A DNA stretch of 64,000 bases from Bacteroides fragilis (GTDB taxonomy: Bacteria > Bacteroidota > Bacteroidia > Bacteroidales > Bacteroidaceae), in contig NZ_SZUU01000001.1 of assembly GCF_019583405.1 (NCBI RefSeq), positions 372,001 to 436,000 of the forward strand, in the 5' to 3' direction. Positions 19,089 through 29,220 of the stretch are shown here, piece by piece. The position numbers and the translations under genes were made by a program. The notes beneath the pieces are model-generated. The model did not search any database and was not told the origin of the DNA. It saw nothing but the letters and a program-made list of their open reading frames with translations. Each line of letters opens with the position of its first letter. The first letter of the stretch is position 1.

Positions 19089-19517
19089 ATGAATATGAGC
19101 ATTACAAAACGCAATTTCCTGAGTTATCTTACCATTTTGACTCTTGTCGGAGGTGGGTTGGGAGCTTTGGTTTTGCATTATCTTGAGCCCGGACACTATT
19201 TCAGAGGTTATCCGTTGATACCGGTATACTTTTATATATTTGGTGTATTTTACATTTATATGTTTGATGCCTGCAGGTGTCATGCACCAGACAAGATGGT
19301 GATGCTTTTTTTGGTGGCAAAGGTTCTGAAGATGATTATATCAGTCTTTCTGTTGATAATCTATTGTGTGGCTGTGCCCGATTCCGCTATTGAATTTCTG
19401 CTGACGTTCCTGGCGTTCTATCTGGGCTATCTTATATATGAAAGCTGGTTTTTCTTCGTTTTCGAGTGGAATCAGAAACTTAAAAAGAAATCAAAAAAAT
19501 ATGAAACAGTTGCGTAA
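19089..19517 (+). CDS. Small membrane protein of the ATP synthase operon (AtpI-like position)
   Basis: 142 residues with about four hydrophobic helices (near 12-30, 41-60, 70-92, 98-122) and a lysine-rich tail. A Cys pair CRCH sits in the loop after helix 2. No family motif that I recognise; its place directly before atpB matches that of AtpI/uncI in other bacteria, a c-ring assembly or Mg2+ related helper. Its last 17 bp overlap the start of atpB, so translation is probably coupled. Function is inferred only from position. Confidence 0.8.
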   Translation: MNMSITKRNFLSYLTILTLVGGGLGALVLHYLEPGHYFRGYPLIPVYFYIFGVFYIYMFDACRCHAPDKMVMLFLVAKVLKMIISVFLLIIYCVAVPDSAIEFLLTFLAFYLGYLIYESWFFFVFEWNQKLKKKSKKYETVA

Positions 19518-20652
19518 CATAGTTGCCGGAATGCTTGTCTTGATAGGAGGAATGTTGCCTGCTACAACCTTTGCACAGGAGCCTGTACCGGGTGATACCG
19601 CCGCTACTTTGCAGAAGGAGATTATTGTAGGGAAAGACACAATCAATCAGGAAGCTAATCAGGTAGATGTAAAAGGCATTGTGTTCGGCCATATTGGAGA
19701 TTCTTACGAGTGGCATATCACGAATATAGGAAAAACTTCGATTTGCATTCCGTTGCCAATTATCGTGTATAGCGAAACTTCTGGTTGGCATGCTTTTCTG
19801 TCTTCGCGCCTTGAAGAGAATGGCGGCAAATACGAGGGATTTTATATAGCTCCTGCCGGGAGTAAGTATGAGGGGAAAATTGTAGAACGTAATGCGACGG
19901 GAGAGGAAGTACGTCCGTGGGATATTTCCATTACAAAGGTAACTTTGTCTCTCTTTATCAATAGCGCTATTTTACTGGCGATCATTCTGAGTGTAGCGCA
20001 TTGGTATCGTAAGCGTGAACAGGGAGCTTATGCTCCGGGAGGATTTGTCGGTTTTATGGAGATGTTTATTATGATGATCCATGATGATGTGATTAAGAGT
20101 TGTGTAGGGCCTAACTATAAAAAGTTCGCTCCTTATTTGTTGACAGCCTTTTTCTTTATTTTCATCAATAACATTATGGGACTGATACCGATTTTCCCGG
20201 GAGGAGCGAATGTGACTGGGAATATCGCTATAACGCTGGTATTGGCCTTATTTACATTTGTCATCGTTAATATATTCGGAACAAAACACTATTGGAAAGA
20301 TATTTTCTGGCCTGATGTTCCCTGGTGGCTGAAGGTGCCTATACCCATGATGCCGTTTATCGAATTTTTCGGTGTATTTACTAAACCGTTTGCCTTGATG
20401 ATCCGTCTGTTTGCCAACATGTTGTCCGGACACATGGCCATGTTGGTGCTTACCTGCCTGATATTTATATCGGCAAGCATGGGACCGGCTATCAATGGGT
20501 CGCTTACGGTGGCTTCCGTATTATTCAACATCTTTATGAATTTACTGGAAGTGTTGGTTGCCTTTATTCAGGCTTATGTGTTCACGATGCTATCTGCTGT
20601 ATTCATCGGACTGGCTCAGGAAGGCGGTAAAAAAGAAGAAGTAAAAGAATAA
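19501..20652 (+). CDS. atpB: F-type ATP synthase subunit a with exported N-terminal domain
   Basis: 383 residues from Met at 19501, well above the 240-270 typical of subunit a. Residues 1-25 form a signal peptide (cleavage likely after TTFA), and 26-150 a hydrophilic domain predicted on the periplasmic side; the five to six Fo helices begin near 151. The essential Arg is R302 in MIRLFANMLSGH, followed by the Gln/Glu-rich last helix. The start overlaps the preceding ORF by 17 bp; upstream frame to 19438 is not needed. Forms the proton half-channels with the c-ring. Confidence 0.94.
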   Translation: MKQLRNIVAGMLVLIGGMLPATTFAQEPVPGDTAATLQKEIIVGKDTINQEANQVDVKGIVFGHIGDSYEWHITNIGKTSICIPLPIIVYSETSGWHAFLSSRLEENGGKYEGFYIAPAGSKYEGKIVERNATGEEVRPWDISITKVTLSLFINSAILLAIILSVAHWYRKREQGAYAPGGFVGFMEMFIMMIHDDVIKSCVGPNYKKFAPYLLTAFFFIFINNIMGLIPIFPGGANVTGNIAITLVLALFTFVIVNIFGTKHYWKDIFWPDVPWWLKVPIPMMPFIEFFGVFTKPFALMIRLFANMLSGHMAMLVLTCLIFISASMGPAINGSLTVASVLFNIFMNLLEVLVAFIQAYVFTMLSAVFIGLAQEGGKKEEVKE

Positions 20653-20657
20653 TATAA

Positions 20658-20936
<279 letters not shown>

Positions 20937-20951
20937 TAAACAAAGAAGATT

Positions 20952-21449
20952 ATGTCATTGTTACTACCCGATAGTGGCCTGATATTCTGGATGCTCCTTT
21001 CTTTTGGAATTGTATTCGCAGTATTGGCAAAATACGGCTTCCCCGTCATTATTAAGATGGTGGAAGGCCGTAAAACCTACATTGACGAATCATTGGAGGT
21101 AGCCAGAGAAGCAAACGCCCAGTTGTCACGACTGAAAGAGGAGGGCGAAGCTATTGTGGCTGCCGCTAACAAGGAACAGGGACGTATCATGAAAGAGGCT
21201 ATGCAGGAACGTGAAAAGATTATTTACGAGGCCCGCAAACAAGCTGAAATAGCTGCTCAGAAAGAACTGGATGAAGTAAAACGACAGATTCAGATTGAAA
21301 AAGACGAGGCCATACGTGATATCCGTCGGCAGGTAGCTCTGCTTTCTGTGGATATAGCCGAGAAGGTCATTCGCAAAAATCTGGATGATAAGCAAGAGCA
21401 GATGGGAATGATTGACCGTATGCTTGATGAAGTATTAACGAAGAACTAA
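20952..21449 (+). CDS. atpF: F-type ATP synthase subunit b
   Basis: 165 residues: one N-terminal membrane helix (about 5-27, [20 protein letters not shown]) and a long charged coiled coil forming the peripheral stalk. Length is normal for the b subunit. 15 bp after atpE and 9 bp before atpH. Confidence 0.95.
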   Translation: MSLLLPDSGLIFWMLLSFGIVFAVLAKYGFPVIIKMVEGRKTYIDESLEVAREANAQLSRLKEEGEAIVAAANKEQGRIMKEAMQEREKIIYEARKQAEIAAQKELDEVKRQIQIEKDEAIRDIRRQVALLSVDIAEKVIRKNLDDKQEQMGMIDRMLDEVLTKN

Positions 21450-21458
21450 CAGAAGAAG

Positions 21459-22019
21459 ATGGAAGTCGGAATAATTTCAATGCGGTATGCGAAAGCTCTG
21501 ATGGCTTATGCCGAAGAGAGAGGAGCGGAGGAGAGGCTTTATCATGAGCTTGTCACACTGGCGCACAGTTTCCGTACTGTGAAGGGATTTTGTGCCGTGC
21601 TTGACAATCCTATTGTTTCTGTTAATGAAAAGTTTAATCTGATCTGTACGGCAGCCGATGGGAACCATAAACCGAGTGAAGAGTTTATTCGTTTCATTCG
21701 GTTGGTACTCAAGGAGAGAAGGGAGACTTATCTGCAATTTATGAGTCTGATGTATCTGGATCTTTATCGGAAGAAGAAACACATCGGTGTAGGGAAACTG
21801 ATCACTGCTGTTCCGGTAGACAAAGCTACTGAAGAGCGTATCCGACAAACTGCTGCACATATTTTGCATGCATATATGGAGTTGGAAACAGTGGTTGATC
21901 CTTCTATAGAAGGCGGCTTCGTTTTCGATATTAACGATTACCGACTGGATGCCAGTATCGCTACACAGTTGAAGAAAGTGAAACAACAATTCATTGATAA
22001 GAATCGAAGAATTGTATAA
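21459..22019 (+). CDS. atpH: F-type ATP synthase subunit delta
   Basis: 186 residues. N-terminal helical domain begins GIISMRYAKALMAYA, the typical delta/OSCP start, and the C-terminal part holds the conserved DPSIEGGFVFDINDYRLDASI segment in which delta binds the b stalk. Joins F1 alpha to the peripheral stalk. Normal length and position between atpF and atpA. Confidence 0.95.
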   Translation: MEVGIISMRYAKALMAYAEERGAEERLYHELVTLAHSFRTVKGFCAVLDNPIVSVNEKFNLICTAADGNHKPSEEFIRFIRLVLKERRETYLQFMSLMYLDLYRKKKHIGVGKLITAVPVDKATEERIRQTAAHILHAYMELETVVDPSIEGGFVFDINDYRLDASIATQLKKVKQQFIDKNRRIV

Positions 22020-22032
22020 TTAGTGAAAAATT

Positions 22033-23616
22033 ATGTCTGAAAATATAAGAGTAAGCGAAGTATCCGACATTCTGCGTCAGCAGCTTGAAGGGATCGAGAC
22101 CAAAGTGCAGCTTGACGAAATAGGTACGGTGCTACAGGTAAGCGATGGTGTAGTGCGTATTTATGGTCTGCGCAATGCCGAGGCCAACGAACTACTTGAA
22201 TTTGACAATGGTATCAAGGCCATTGTGATGAACCTGGAAGAAGATAATGTAGGTGCCGTGTTGCTGGGACCGACGGATAAAATCAAGGAGGGATTTACGG
22301 TGAAACGTACCAAGCGAATTGCTTCTATCCGTGTGGGAGAAAGTATGTTGGGACGCGTTATTGATCCGTTGGGTGAACCATTGGACGGAAAAGGTCTGAT
22401 AGGCGGTGAACTTTATGAAATGCCGCTGGAGCGTAAAGCTCCCGGGGTCATCTATCGTCAGCCGGTGAATCAACCTTTGCAAACGGGTCTGAAGGCTGTT
22501 GATGCAATGATCCCTATCGGCCGTGGACAGCGTGAGCTGATAATCGGTGACCGACAGACGGGTAAGACATCGATAGCCATTGATACGATCATCAATCAGC
22601 GAAGTAATTATGAAGCTGGTGATCCTGTATATTGCATTTATGTAGCTATCGGACAAAAAGGTTCCACGGTAGCTTCTATCGTAAACACCTTACGCCAATA
22701 TGGTGCGATGGATTATACTATTGTGGTGGCGGCTACAGCTGGCGACCCGGCTGCATTGCAATATTTTGCTCCGTTTGCGGGGGCCGCCATCGGTGAGTAT
22801 TTTCGTGATACCGGCCGACATGCACTGGTTGTTTATGATGATTTGTCGAAACAAGCAGTATCTTACCGTGAAGTGTCTTTGATTCTCCGTCGCCCCTCGG
22901 GACGTGAAGCCTATCCGGGTGATATTTTCTATTTACACTCCCGTTTGCTGGAGCGTGCAGCCAAGATTATTAATCAGGAAGAAGTGGCCCGTGAGATGAA
23001 CGATTTGCCCGAAAGCCTGAAAGGTAAAGTGAAAGGCGGGGGGTCGCTAACAGCATTGCCTATTATTGAAACTCAGGCCGGAGATGTTTCTGCCTATATT
23101 CCGACTAATGTGATCTCTATTACAGACGGTCAGATATTCCTTGATACGGATTTATTCAATCAAGGTAATCGTCCGGCTATTAATGTAGGTATATCGGTTT
23201 CCCGTGTGGGAGGTAATGCGCAGATTAAGGCTATGAAGAAAGTGGCCGGTACATTGAAAATCGATCAGGCACAATATCGCGAATTGGAAGCATTCTCCAA
23301 ATTTAGTGGAGATATGGATCCGGTTACCGCACTGACCATTGACAAAGGGCAAAAAAACGCCCGTTTGCTGGTTCAGCCTCAATACTCTCCAATGCCGGTA
23401 GAGAAGCAGATTGCCATTCTCTATTGCGGTATCCACGGATTATTGCGAAATGTTCCGTTGGATAAGGTAGAAGATTTTGAAGTAGCGTTCCTCAATACAC
23501 TCGCTCTCGATCATCAGGCAGATGTGTTGGATGTATTGAAAACCGGAGTGATCAATGACGAGGTAACGAAGGCCATTGAAGAAACGGCGGCAATGGTTGC
23601 CAAACAGTATAGTTAA
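22033..23616 (+). CDS. atpA: F-type ATP synthase subunit alpha
   Basis: 527 residues, slightly longer than E. coli alpha. P-loop GDRQTGKT at 172-179, alpha-type (non-catalytic) as expected; [22 protein letters not shown] and the arginine-finger region [11 protein letters not shown] are present. Follows atpH by 13 bp and precedes atpG by 21 bp. Confidence 0.97.
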   Translation: MSENIRVSEVSDILRQQLEGIETKVQLDEIGTVLQVSDGVVRIYGLRNAEANELLEFDNGIKAIVMNLEEDNVGAVLLGPTDKIKEGFTVKRTKRIASIRVGESMLGRVIDPLGEPLDGKGLIGGELYEMPLERKAPGVIYRQPVNQPLQTGLKAVDAMIPIGRGQRELIIGDRQTGKTSIAIDTIINQRSNYEAGDPVYCIYVAIGQKGSTVASIVNTLRQYGAMDYTIVVAATAGDPAALQYFAPFAGAAIGEYFRDTGRHALVVYDDLSKQAVSYREVSLILRRPSGREAYPGDIFYLHSRLLERAAKIINQEEVAREMNDLPESLKGKVKGGGSLTALPIIETQAGDVSAYIPTNVISITDGQIFLDTDLFNQGNRPAINVGISVSRVGGNAQIKAMKKVAGTLKIDQAQYRELEAFSKFSGDMDPVTALTIDKGQKNARLLVQPQYSPMPVEKQIAILYCGIHGLLRNVPLDKVEDFEVAFLNTLALDHQADVLDVLKTGVINDEVTKAIEETAAMVAKQYS

Positions 23617-23637
23617 TTATAAATCATTTAGAAGATT

Positions 23638-24510
23638 ATGGCTTCACTAAAAGAAGTAAAAACCAGAATAAATTCGGTACAAAGTACCCGAAAAATCACT
23701 TCAGCAATGAAGATGGTGGCTTCTGCCAAGTTACACAAGGCGCAGGGAGCCATTGAGAATATGCTGCCTTATCAGAGGAAGTTGAATAAGATTCTGACTA
23801 ACTTTCTGAGTGCTGATCTTCCGGTAGAGTCTCCGTTCTGTGTGGAACGTCCCGTCAAGCGGGTCGCTATTGTGGCTTTTTCTTCCAACAGTTCTTTATG
23901 CGGTGCTTTCAATGCGAATGTACTGAAAATGTTTTTGCAGACGGTGGGAGAATATCGCGAGTTGGGACAAGATAATATCCTGATCTATCCGGTGGGCAAA
24001 AAAATAGAGGAGGCTGTCAAGAAGTTAGGATTCTTTCCTCAAGGCAGTTATCAGAAGTTGGCAGATAAACCGTCGTATAATGAAGCCGCTGCATTGGCCA
24101 AATTGTTGATGGAACTTTTTCTGGAAAAAAATATCGACCGTGTGGAGTTGATTTATCACCATTTCAAGTCAATGGGGGTACAAGAACTGTTGCGTGAAAG
24201 ATATTTGCCGATTGACTTTTCTGCCGTTCAAAATGACGAAGAGAGAGGTGGAGTAGTGAATGACTATATCATAGAACCTTCTGCAGCTCAATTGATAGCA
24301 GACTTGATTCCGCAGGTGTTGAGTCAGAAGATATTTACAGCTGCTCTCGATTCTAATGCATCCGAACATGCTGCACGTACTTTGGCTATGCAGATAGCGA
24401 CGGACAATGCCAACGAACTGATTCAGGAGTTGACAAAGCAGTATAATAAAACCCGCCAGCAGGCCATTACAAATGAATTGCTCGATATTGTAGGTGGCAG
24501 TATGGCATAG
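23638..24510 (+). CDS. atpG: F-type ATP synthase subunit gamma
   Basis: 290 residues, the rotor shaft of F1. N-terminal LKEVKTRINSVQSTRKITSAMKMVA (in part) and C-terminal helix with QQAITNELLDIVGGSMA are the conserved gamma ends that form the coiled coil. Last gene of the operon; a long hairpin follows at 24530-24587. Confidence 0.97.
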   Translation: MASLKEVKTRINSVQSTRKITSAMKMVASAKLHKAQGAIENMLPYQRKLNKILTNFLSADLPVESPFCVERPVKRVAIVAFSSNSSLCGAFNANVLKMFLQTVGEYRELGQDNILIYPVGKKIEEAVKKLGFFPQGSYQKLADKPSYNEAAALAKLLMELFLEKNIDRVELIYHHFKSMGVQELLRERYLPIDFSAVQNDEERGGVVNDYIIEPSAAQLIADLIPQVLSQKIFTAALDSNASEHAARTLAMQIATDNANELIQELTKQYNKTRQQAITNELLDIVGGSMA

Positions 24511-24529
24511 ATTTCCACACCAAAGTATG

Positions 24530-24587
24530 CAAAGGTTACGGAATGGTTATTAATGAAAAGTTAATAACCTTCATTCCGTGACCTTTG
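24530..24587. terminator. Long hairpin after atpG, ACCACAGAGG-type repeat family
   Basis: CAAAGGTTACGGAATG (24530-24545) pairs with CATTCCGTGACCTTTG (24572-24587) with one wobble, and GTTATTAA (24546-24553) with TTAATAAC (24561-24568); a 3-nt bulge separates the two. 24 paired bases, no T-run after it. Resembles the elements at 27234, 42551 and 51133. Confidence 0.7.
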
Positions 24588-24642
24588 TGGTTTCTACTGT
24601 GAAATAACTTATTATTATATTGCTTTCTTCTTTCTTTTGCTT

Positions 24643-24650
24643 TAACTTTG
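24643..24650 (+). promoter_or_regulatory. -7 box for the helicase gene
   Basis: TAACTTTG, with TTGC 19 bp upstream at 24620-24623; predicted leader of about 10-14 nt before the ATG at 24668. Confidence 0.6.
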
Positions 24651-24667
24651 TCGCAAAGTATTATTGC

Positions 24668-27202
24668 ATGGAAGAGAACCACGAAATAGAATTAGCCTGG
24701 CAAGTCATTGAAAATACCGGTACGCATCTTTTTCTGACAGGAAAGGCCGGAACCGGAAAAACAACTTTTCTCCGTCGGTTAAAAGAACTTACCCCAAAGC
24801 GTATGGTAGTGGTTGCACCTACGGGGATTGCTGCCATTAATGCCGGAGGTGTCACTATACACTCCTTTTTTCAGTTGAACTTCGCACCTTACATTCCGGA
24901 AAGCACATTTAATTCAGCTCAACAAGGTTTTCATAAATTCGGAAAAGAGAAAATCAACATTATCCGTAGTATGGACTTGTTGGTGATCGATGAAATCAGT
25001 ATGGTACGTGCCGATCAACTGGATGCAATTGATGCTGTACTGCGTCGGTATCGTGATCGCTCGAAACCTTTCGGTGGTGTTCAGCTCCTGATGATAGGTG
25101 ACTTGCAGCAATTGGCTCCCGTGGTGAAAGAAGAGGACTGGAGCCTGTTGAGCTCTTACTATGATACAGCATTTTTCTTTGGTAGCCATTCACTGAAAGA
25201 GACGGAATATATCACGATAGAGTTAAAGAAAGTCTATCGACAAAGTGATACGGAATTTGTCGGATTATTGAATAAAATCAGAGAGAAAGAGGCAGACGAC
25301 GCTGTTCTGGAAGAATTGAACAAACGTTATCTTCCGGGATTCCGTCCGAGAGAGGAAGAAGGATATATCCGACTGACTACACATAACTATCAGGCTCAGC
25401 AATATAACGACCGACAACTGCTTTCTCTTTCAGGAAGAGCTTTCAGTTTCCATGCGAAGGTGGAAGGCACTTTTCCGGAATCGGCATACCCGGCTGATGA
25501 AATGCTTACCGTCAAGGAAGGGGCTCAGATAATGTTTATTAAAAACGATTCTTCCGGTGAACATCGATATTATAATGGAATGATCGGTTTGGTTACGGCT
25601 GTCAGTAAAGATGGCATTCGGGTGAAAGGGAACGGAGAATCACAGGACTTTCTGCTTGAAACCGAAGAATGGACAAATAGTAAATACAGCCTGAATCCGC
25701 AGACGAAAGAGATTACCGAAGAGGTGGAAGGTACTTTCCGGCAATATCCCATTCGTCTGGCATGGGCAATAACCATCCATAAAAGCCAGGGGTTAACTTT
25801 CGAACGTGCAATCATTGATGCAAATGCCTCTTTTGCCCATGGACAGGTTTATGTAGCTCTGAGTCGTTGTAAGTCGCTTCAGGGATTGGTGCTTAGTTCT
25901 CCTTTAAGGAGAGAGTCCATTATCAGTGACGATACGATTGATGAATTTACCCGTAATGCCGGAGAGATGACTCCCGACAAGCATAAATTGGCTCTATTGC
26001 GTCAACATTACTTCTATGAATTGTTGTGCGAACAGTTTGATTTTCATTCGATTGAACAGCATTTTTTACGTTTGCTTCGCTTGCTTGACGAGCATTTATA
26101 TCGTCTCTATCCTAAGTTGCTGGAACGATATAAGGCAACTGCCGATCTGTATAAAACGCAGATAATGAAAGTCGCCGATACATTTAAACTGCAATATTCC
26201 GCCTTATTGATGGAGGCTGAAGATTATGCCGCCAACCCGAAATTGAATGAACGGGTTATGGCCGGTGCCCACTATTTCCGTCAACATCTGGAAGATTTGT
26301 TAACTCCGCTGATTACTTCTACAAAAGTAGAAACGGATAATAAAGAACTGAAAAAGAAATTCTCCGAAGCGGCAGATGCAATGAAGACAGCATTGCACGT
26401 AAAGTTGGGAACCTTGTGTTATACTGAGAAGGAAGGTTTTTCTGTTTCCGCTTTTCTAAAACAGAAGGCTGTTCTTACGTTGTCTGTTTCGGGAGGAGAA
26501 GCTGCGTCCTCTTCCGGAAGATCGGAGCGTAAATCCCGGACAGCCGAGAAAATAGAAGTACCGACTGATATTCTTCATCCGGAATTGTATAAGCAATTGA
26601 TTGCCTGGAGAAATTCTGAAGCTGCAAAAGCTGGTTTGCCTGTATATACCATCATACAGCAGAAAGCAATTCTGGGTATTGTAAACCTTTTGCCGAATGA
26701 TGCGGCTTCACTGATACGTATTCCGTATTTCGGAAAACGCAGTGCCGAAAAATACGGTGATGCCTTGCTTGAAATGGTGAACCGATACGTAGAGGAGCAT
26801 GGCATAGAACGTCCGCAAATACCAACAGCGATGTTGACTGTCAATAATGGGATTAAAACGTCGAAAGAGCCCAAACCTTTAAAAGAGGCTAAATCGGTGA
26901 AAGAACCGAAGCCTGATACGAAAGAGGTAACGTATCGTCTTTTCAGGCAGGGGAAGAGTATTGAAGAAATAGCTAAAGAACGCGAGCTGGTTTCCGGAAC
27001 CATAGCAGGACATCTGGAACACTATGTACGCTCCGGTGAAGTTAAAATAGAGCAGTTGGTGGCAAGAGAGAAAATCACGAAAATCATCCGTTACGTACAG
27101 GCTCATGGAAGTGATAAAGGACTGACGGTTATTAAAGCAGCTTTGGGGGATGATGTCTCATACGCAGATATAAGGTTGGTGCTTGCTACCGGAATAAAAT
27201 AG
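24668..27202 (+). CDS. Pif1/RecD-like helicase with HRDC and C-terminal helix-turn-helix domains
   Basis: 844 residues from Met at 24668 (MEENHEIELAW); the longer frame overlaps the promoter. SF1 helicase core: Walker A TGKAGTGKTT (about 24-33), DEAD-like VIDEISMV (about 112-119), GDLQQLAPV, and a UvrD/RecD C-terminal block with AITIHKSQGLTFE (about 370-382) and YVALSRC. Then a linker, an HRDC domain (about 635-715: HPELYKQLIAWRN ... IPYFGKRSAEKYG) and a Lys-rich hinge, and an HTH_40-like domain to the end (GKSIEEIAKERELVSGTIAGHL in part). HRDC and HTH_40 are usually on RecQ, so this is a mixed architecture. Likely unwinds DNA in repair. Confidence 0.88.
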   Translation: MEENHEIELAWQVIENTGTHLFLTGKAGTGKTTFLRRLKELTPKRMVVVAPTGIAAINAGGVTIHSFFQLNFAPYIPESTFNSAQQGFHKFGKEKINIIRSMDLLVIDEISMVRADQLDAIDAVLRRYRDRSKPFGGVQLLMIGDLQQLAPVVKEEDWSLLSSYYDTAFFFGSHSLKETEYITIELKKVYRQSDTEFVGLLNKIREKEADDAVLEELNKRYLPGFRPREEEGYIRLTTHNYQAQQYNDRQLLSLSGRAFSFHAKVEGTFPESAYPADEMLTVKEGAQIMFIKNDSSGEHRYYNGMIGLVTAVSKDGIRVKGNGESQDFLLETEEWTNSKYSLNPQTKEITEEVEGTFRQYPIRLAWAITIHKSQGLTFERAIIDANASFAHGQVYVALSRCKSLQGLVLSSPLRRESIISDDTIDEFTRNAGEMTPDKHKLALLRQHYFYELLCEQFDFHSIEQHFLRLLRLLDEHLYRLYPKLLERYKATADLYKTQIMKVADTFKLQYSALLMEAEDYAANPKLNERVMAGAHYFRQHLEDLLTPLITSTKVETDNKELKKKFSEAADAMKTALHVKLGTLCYTEKEGFSVSAFLKQKAVLTLSVSGGEAASSSGRSERKSRTAEKIEVPTDILHPELYKQLIAWRNSEAAKAGLPVYTIIQQKAILGIVNLLPNDAASLIRIPYFGKRSAEKYGDALLEMVNRYVEEHGIERPQIPTAMLTVNNGIKTSKEPKPLKEAKSVKEPKPDTKEVTYRLFRQGKSIEEIAKERELVSGTIAGHLEHYVRSGEVKIEQLVAREKITKIIRYVQAHGSDKGLTVIKAALGDDVSYADIRLVLATGIK

Positions 27203-27233
27203 TCATATTAATTTCAAGAGAGTGTTTCATAAC

Positions 27234-27317
27234 TCACCACAGGGTTACATAGGGTCACACTGAGTAAGTTTAATCTATATCTATTTATCTGTGTGAATCC
27301 GTGTAATCCTGTGGTGA
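27234..27317. repeat. ACCACAGGGTTACA-type inverted repeat hairpin
   Basis: 27234-27260 pairs with 27291-27317 over 27 positions (three G-T wobbles, one mismatch) around a 30-nt loop. Arms begin TCACCACAGG. Sits between the convergent helicase and thioredoxin genes and probably acts as a terminator in both directions. Confidence 0.75.
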
Positions 27318-27359
27318 ATAGGGGGCGACTCCTCTTCATTAAATGATTGATCCGGTAAA

Positions 27360-27716
27360 TTATAACAAAACTTCTTCTATCAATGCTTTTAACTGGGTTT
27401 TATTCATAGTTCCTAATTTCATACTTGGTTTTCCTTCCATCGGACAAAGCAACAGGTTAGGGATTGTACGAATGGCAAAAGCAGCCTCCAGTTCCGGTTC
27501 CTGATCTACATCCACTTTATAAATATCTATTTTCCCATCATATTCTACAGCCAGTTGGTCGAGTATAGGTGACAGGGCTTTGCAATATACACACCAGGGA
27601 GCATGAAAATCTACCAGGCAAGGTTTATCACCTTTAAAATCCCATTTATTCGGGTATTCTTGGAATTCGGCCACTTTCTCTACGAAGCTTTCTTTTGTTA
27701 AATCAATGACTTTCAT
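27360..27716 (-). CDS. Thioredoxin family protein
   Basis: 118-residue cytoplasmic thioredoxin fold. Active site is WCVYCK (about residues 41-46), not the WCGPC of classical Trx; the cis-Pro is in RTIPNLLL. No signal peptide. An N-terminal extension of about 20 residues (VIDLTKESFVEKVAEF) is typical of this Bacteroidetes group. The CVYC pair suggests a more oxidising or specialised reductase/oxidoreductase, an inference only. Single gene with its own -7 box at 27761-27768. Confidence 0.92.
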   Translation of the reverse strand: MKVIDLTKESFVEKVAEFQEYPNKWDFKGDKPCLVDFHAPWCVYCKALSPILDQLAVEYDGKIDIYKVDVDQEPELEAAFAIRTIPNLLLCPMEGKPSMKLGTMNKTQLKALIEEVLL

Positions 27717-27760
27717 ATTTTTACTTTTTTAGTGATTACTTATTTATTTCTTTGATGTTG

Positions 27761-27768
27761 CAAAGATA
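27761..27768 (-). promoter_or_regulatory. -7 box for the thioredoxin gene
   Basis: TATCTTTG on the minus strand, 45 bp upstream of the start codon. Confidence 0.6.
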
Positions 27769-27916
27769 GGAAGATAGATCTCATTGTCAGATAGCTATTT
27801 CTCCTATTATATTAGCAATTCTTCCTTGTCCCGTTTTTTCTGCTTTCTAATAACTTTCTAATCTTATCTGAGTATCTTATAATTGCTTTCAAACGGTTTG
27901 TTTCATGGGGGAGTTG

Positions 27917-27924
27917 TACTTTTG
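27917..27924 (+). promoter_or_regulatory. -7 box for the RND efflux operon
   Basis: TACTTTTG, 21 bp before the ATG at 27945. A TTTG at 27897-27900 is 16 bp upstream, shorter than the usual spacing. Confidence 0.55.
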
Positions 27925-27944
27925 CTTCCAAAATAACAAGGACT

Positions 27945-29207
27945 ATGATCAGAAAGTTTTTTATTCTCTTTTTTCTTGGCTTTTTCGGATTTGCCGAAGC
28001 CCAACAGCCGTCCGTCGGCTTGACTCTGAAGGAGGCAGAGCAACGTTTCCTGAAATGTAATTTATCCCTATTGGCCGAGCGCTACAATGTAGACATCGCA
28101 CAAGCCAGGTTGCTTCAGGCCGGACTGTTCGATAATCCGGTAATTTCATTCGAACAAAATGTGTATAACCGATTGAATGGAAAGTACTTTGACTTCGGCA
28201 AAAAAGGTGAGTCGGTAGTCGAAATAGAGCAGGTGATACGCCTTGCCGGACAACGGAATAAGCAGATACGGTTGGAAAAGATAAACAGGGAAATTGCCGG
28301 TTATCAGTTCGAAGAAGTGATGAGGACTTTACGCCAGGAACTTGGCGAGGCATTTACAGAAGTTTTCTATCTCTCAAAGTCATTGTCCGTTTATGATAAA
28401 GAAATCAATTCGCTGGAACATTTGCTGACAGGTATAAAAGAGCAGCACGCAAAGGGAAATATCTCTTTAATGGAGATGGCGAGACTCGAGTCTATGCTGC
28501 TTTCTCTGAAGAAAGACAAGAACGAATGCGAAAGCAACTATTTGTCCCGGCGAGGAGAATTGAATCTGTTACTGAATCTGCCTACCGACTTTCGGACAGA
28601 ACCTGTAATAGATGAAGGAGATCTTCGACAATTAAACATGGACCGGTTGTCTTATGCCGATTTACAAGAGAGGGTACACGGGAGACCTGACCAGAAGTTG
28701 GCACGCAGCTGTGTCACTGCTTCGCAAGCCGATCTGAAATTGCAGAAAGCGTTGGCTTTTCCGGAATTTGCAGTAAAAGGTAGTTATGATCGGCAAGGTA
28801 ATTTTATTAATAACTACTTTGCAATCGGATTCAGTATGTCGGTGCCTATCTTTAACCGTAACCAAGGGAATATTAAAATGGCCCGTTTCAATCTTCTGAA
28901 GGCGGATCGGGAGCAAGAGTATTCCCGAAATAAAGCCGAGGCCGAACTGTACGCAGCTTATACTGCTTTAGAGAAAGCATGTCAGTTGTATCAGTCGACT
29001 GATATGGGACTGGAACAGAATTTTGAGAAACTGATAGCCGGAGCCAACGAGAACTTTATCAAACGTAACATCAGTCTTTTAGAGTTCATCGACTTTTATG
29101 ATAGCTACAAAGAGACTTGCATCCGGCTTTACGAAATCAAGAAAAACGTACTGCTCGGTATAGAGAACCTGAATGCGGTGGCCGGACAACCTATTTTTAA
29201 CTACTAA
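27945..29207 (+). CDS. TolC family outer membrane efflux protein (CzcC/CusC-like)
   Basis: 420 residues: signal peptide (MIRKFFILFFLGFFGFAEAQ), then two repeated OEP domains rich in heptad helices that form the outer-membrane/periplasmic tunnel. Shorter loops and the order of genes place it with CzcC/CusC proteins. First gene of a three-gene efflux operon: adaptor 13 bp downstream, RND pump next. Confidence 0.9.
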   Translation: MIRKFFILFFLGFFGFAEAQQPSVGLTLKEAEQRFLKCNLSLLAERYNVDIAQARLLQAGLFDNPVISFEQNVYNRLNGKYFDFGKKGESVVEIEQVIRLAGQRNKQIRLEKINREIAGYQFEEVMRTLRQELGEAFTEVFYLSKSLSVYDKEINSLEHLLTGIKEQHAKGNISLMEMARLESMLLSLKKDKNECESNYLSRRGELNLLLNLPTDFRTEPVIDEGDLRQLNMDRLSYADLQERVHGRPDQKLARSCVTASQADLKLQKALAFPEFAVKGSYDRQGNFINNYFAIGFSMSVPIFNRNQGNIKMARFNLLKADREQEYSRNKAEAELYAAYTALEKACQLYQSTDMGLEQNFEKLIAGANENFIKRNISLLEFIDFYDSYKETCIRLYEIKKNVLLGIENLNAVAGQPIFNY

Positions 29208-29220
29208 ATCCATATAATTT

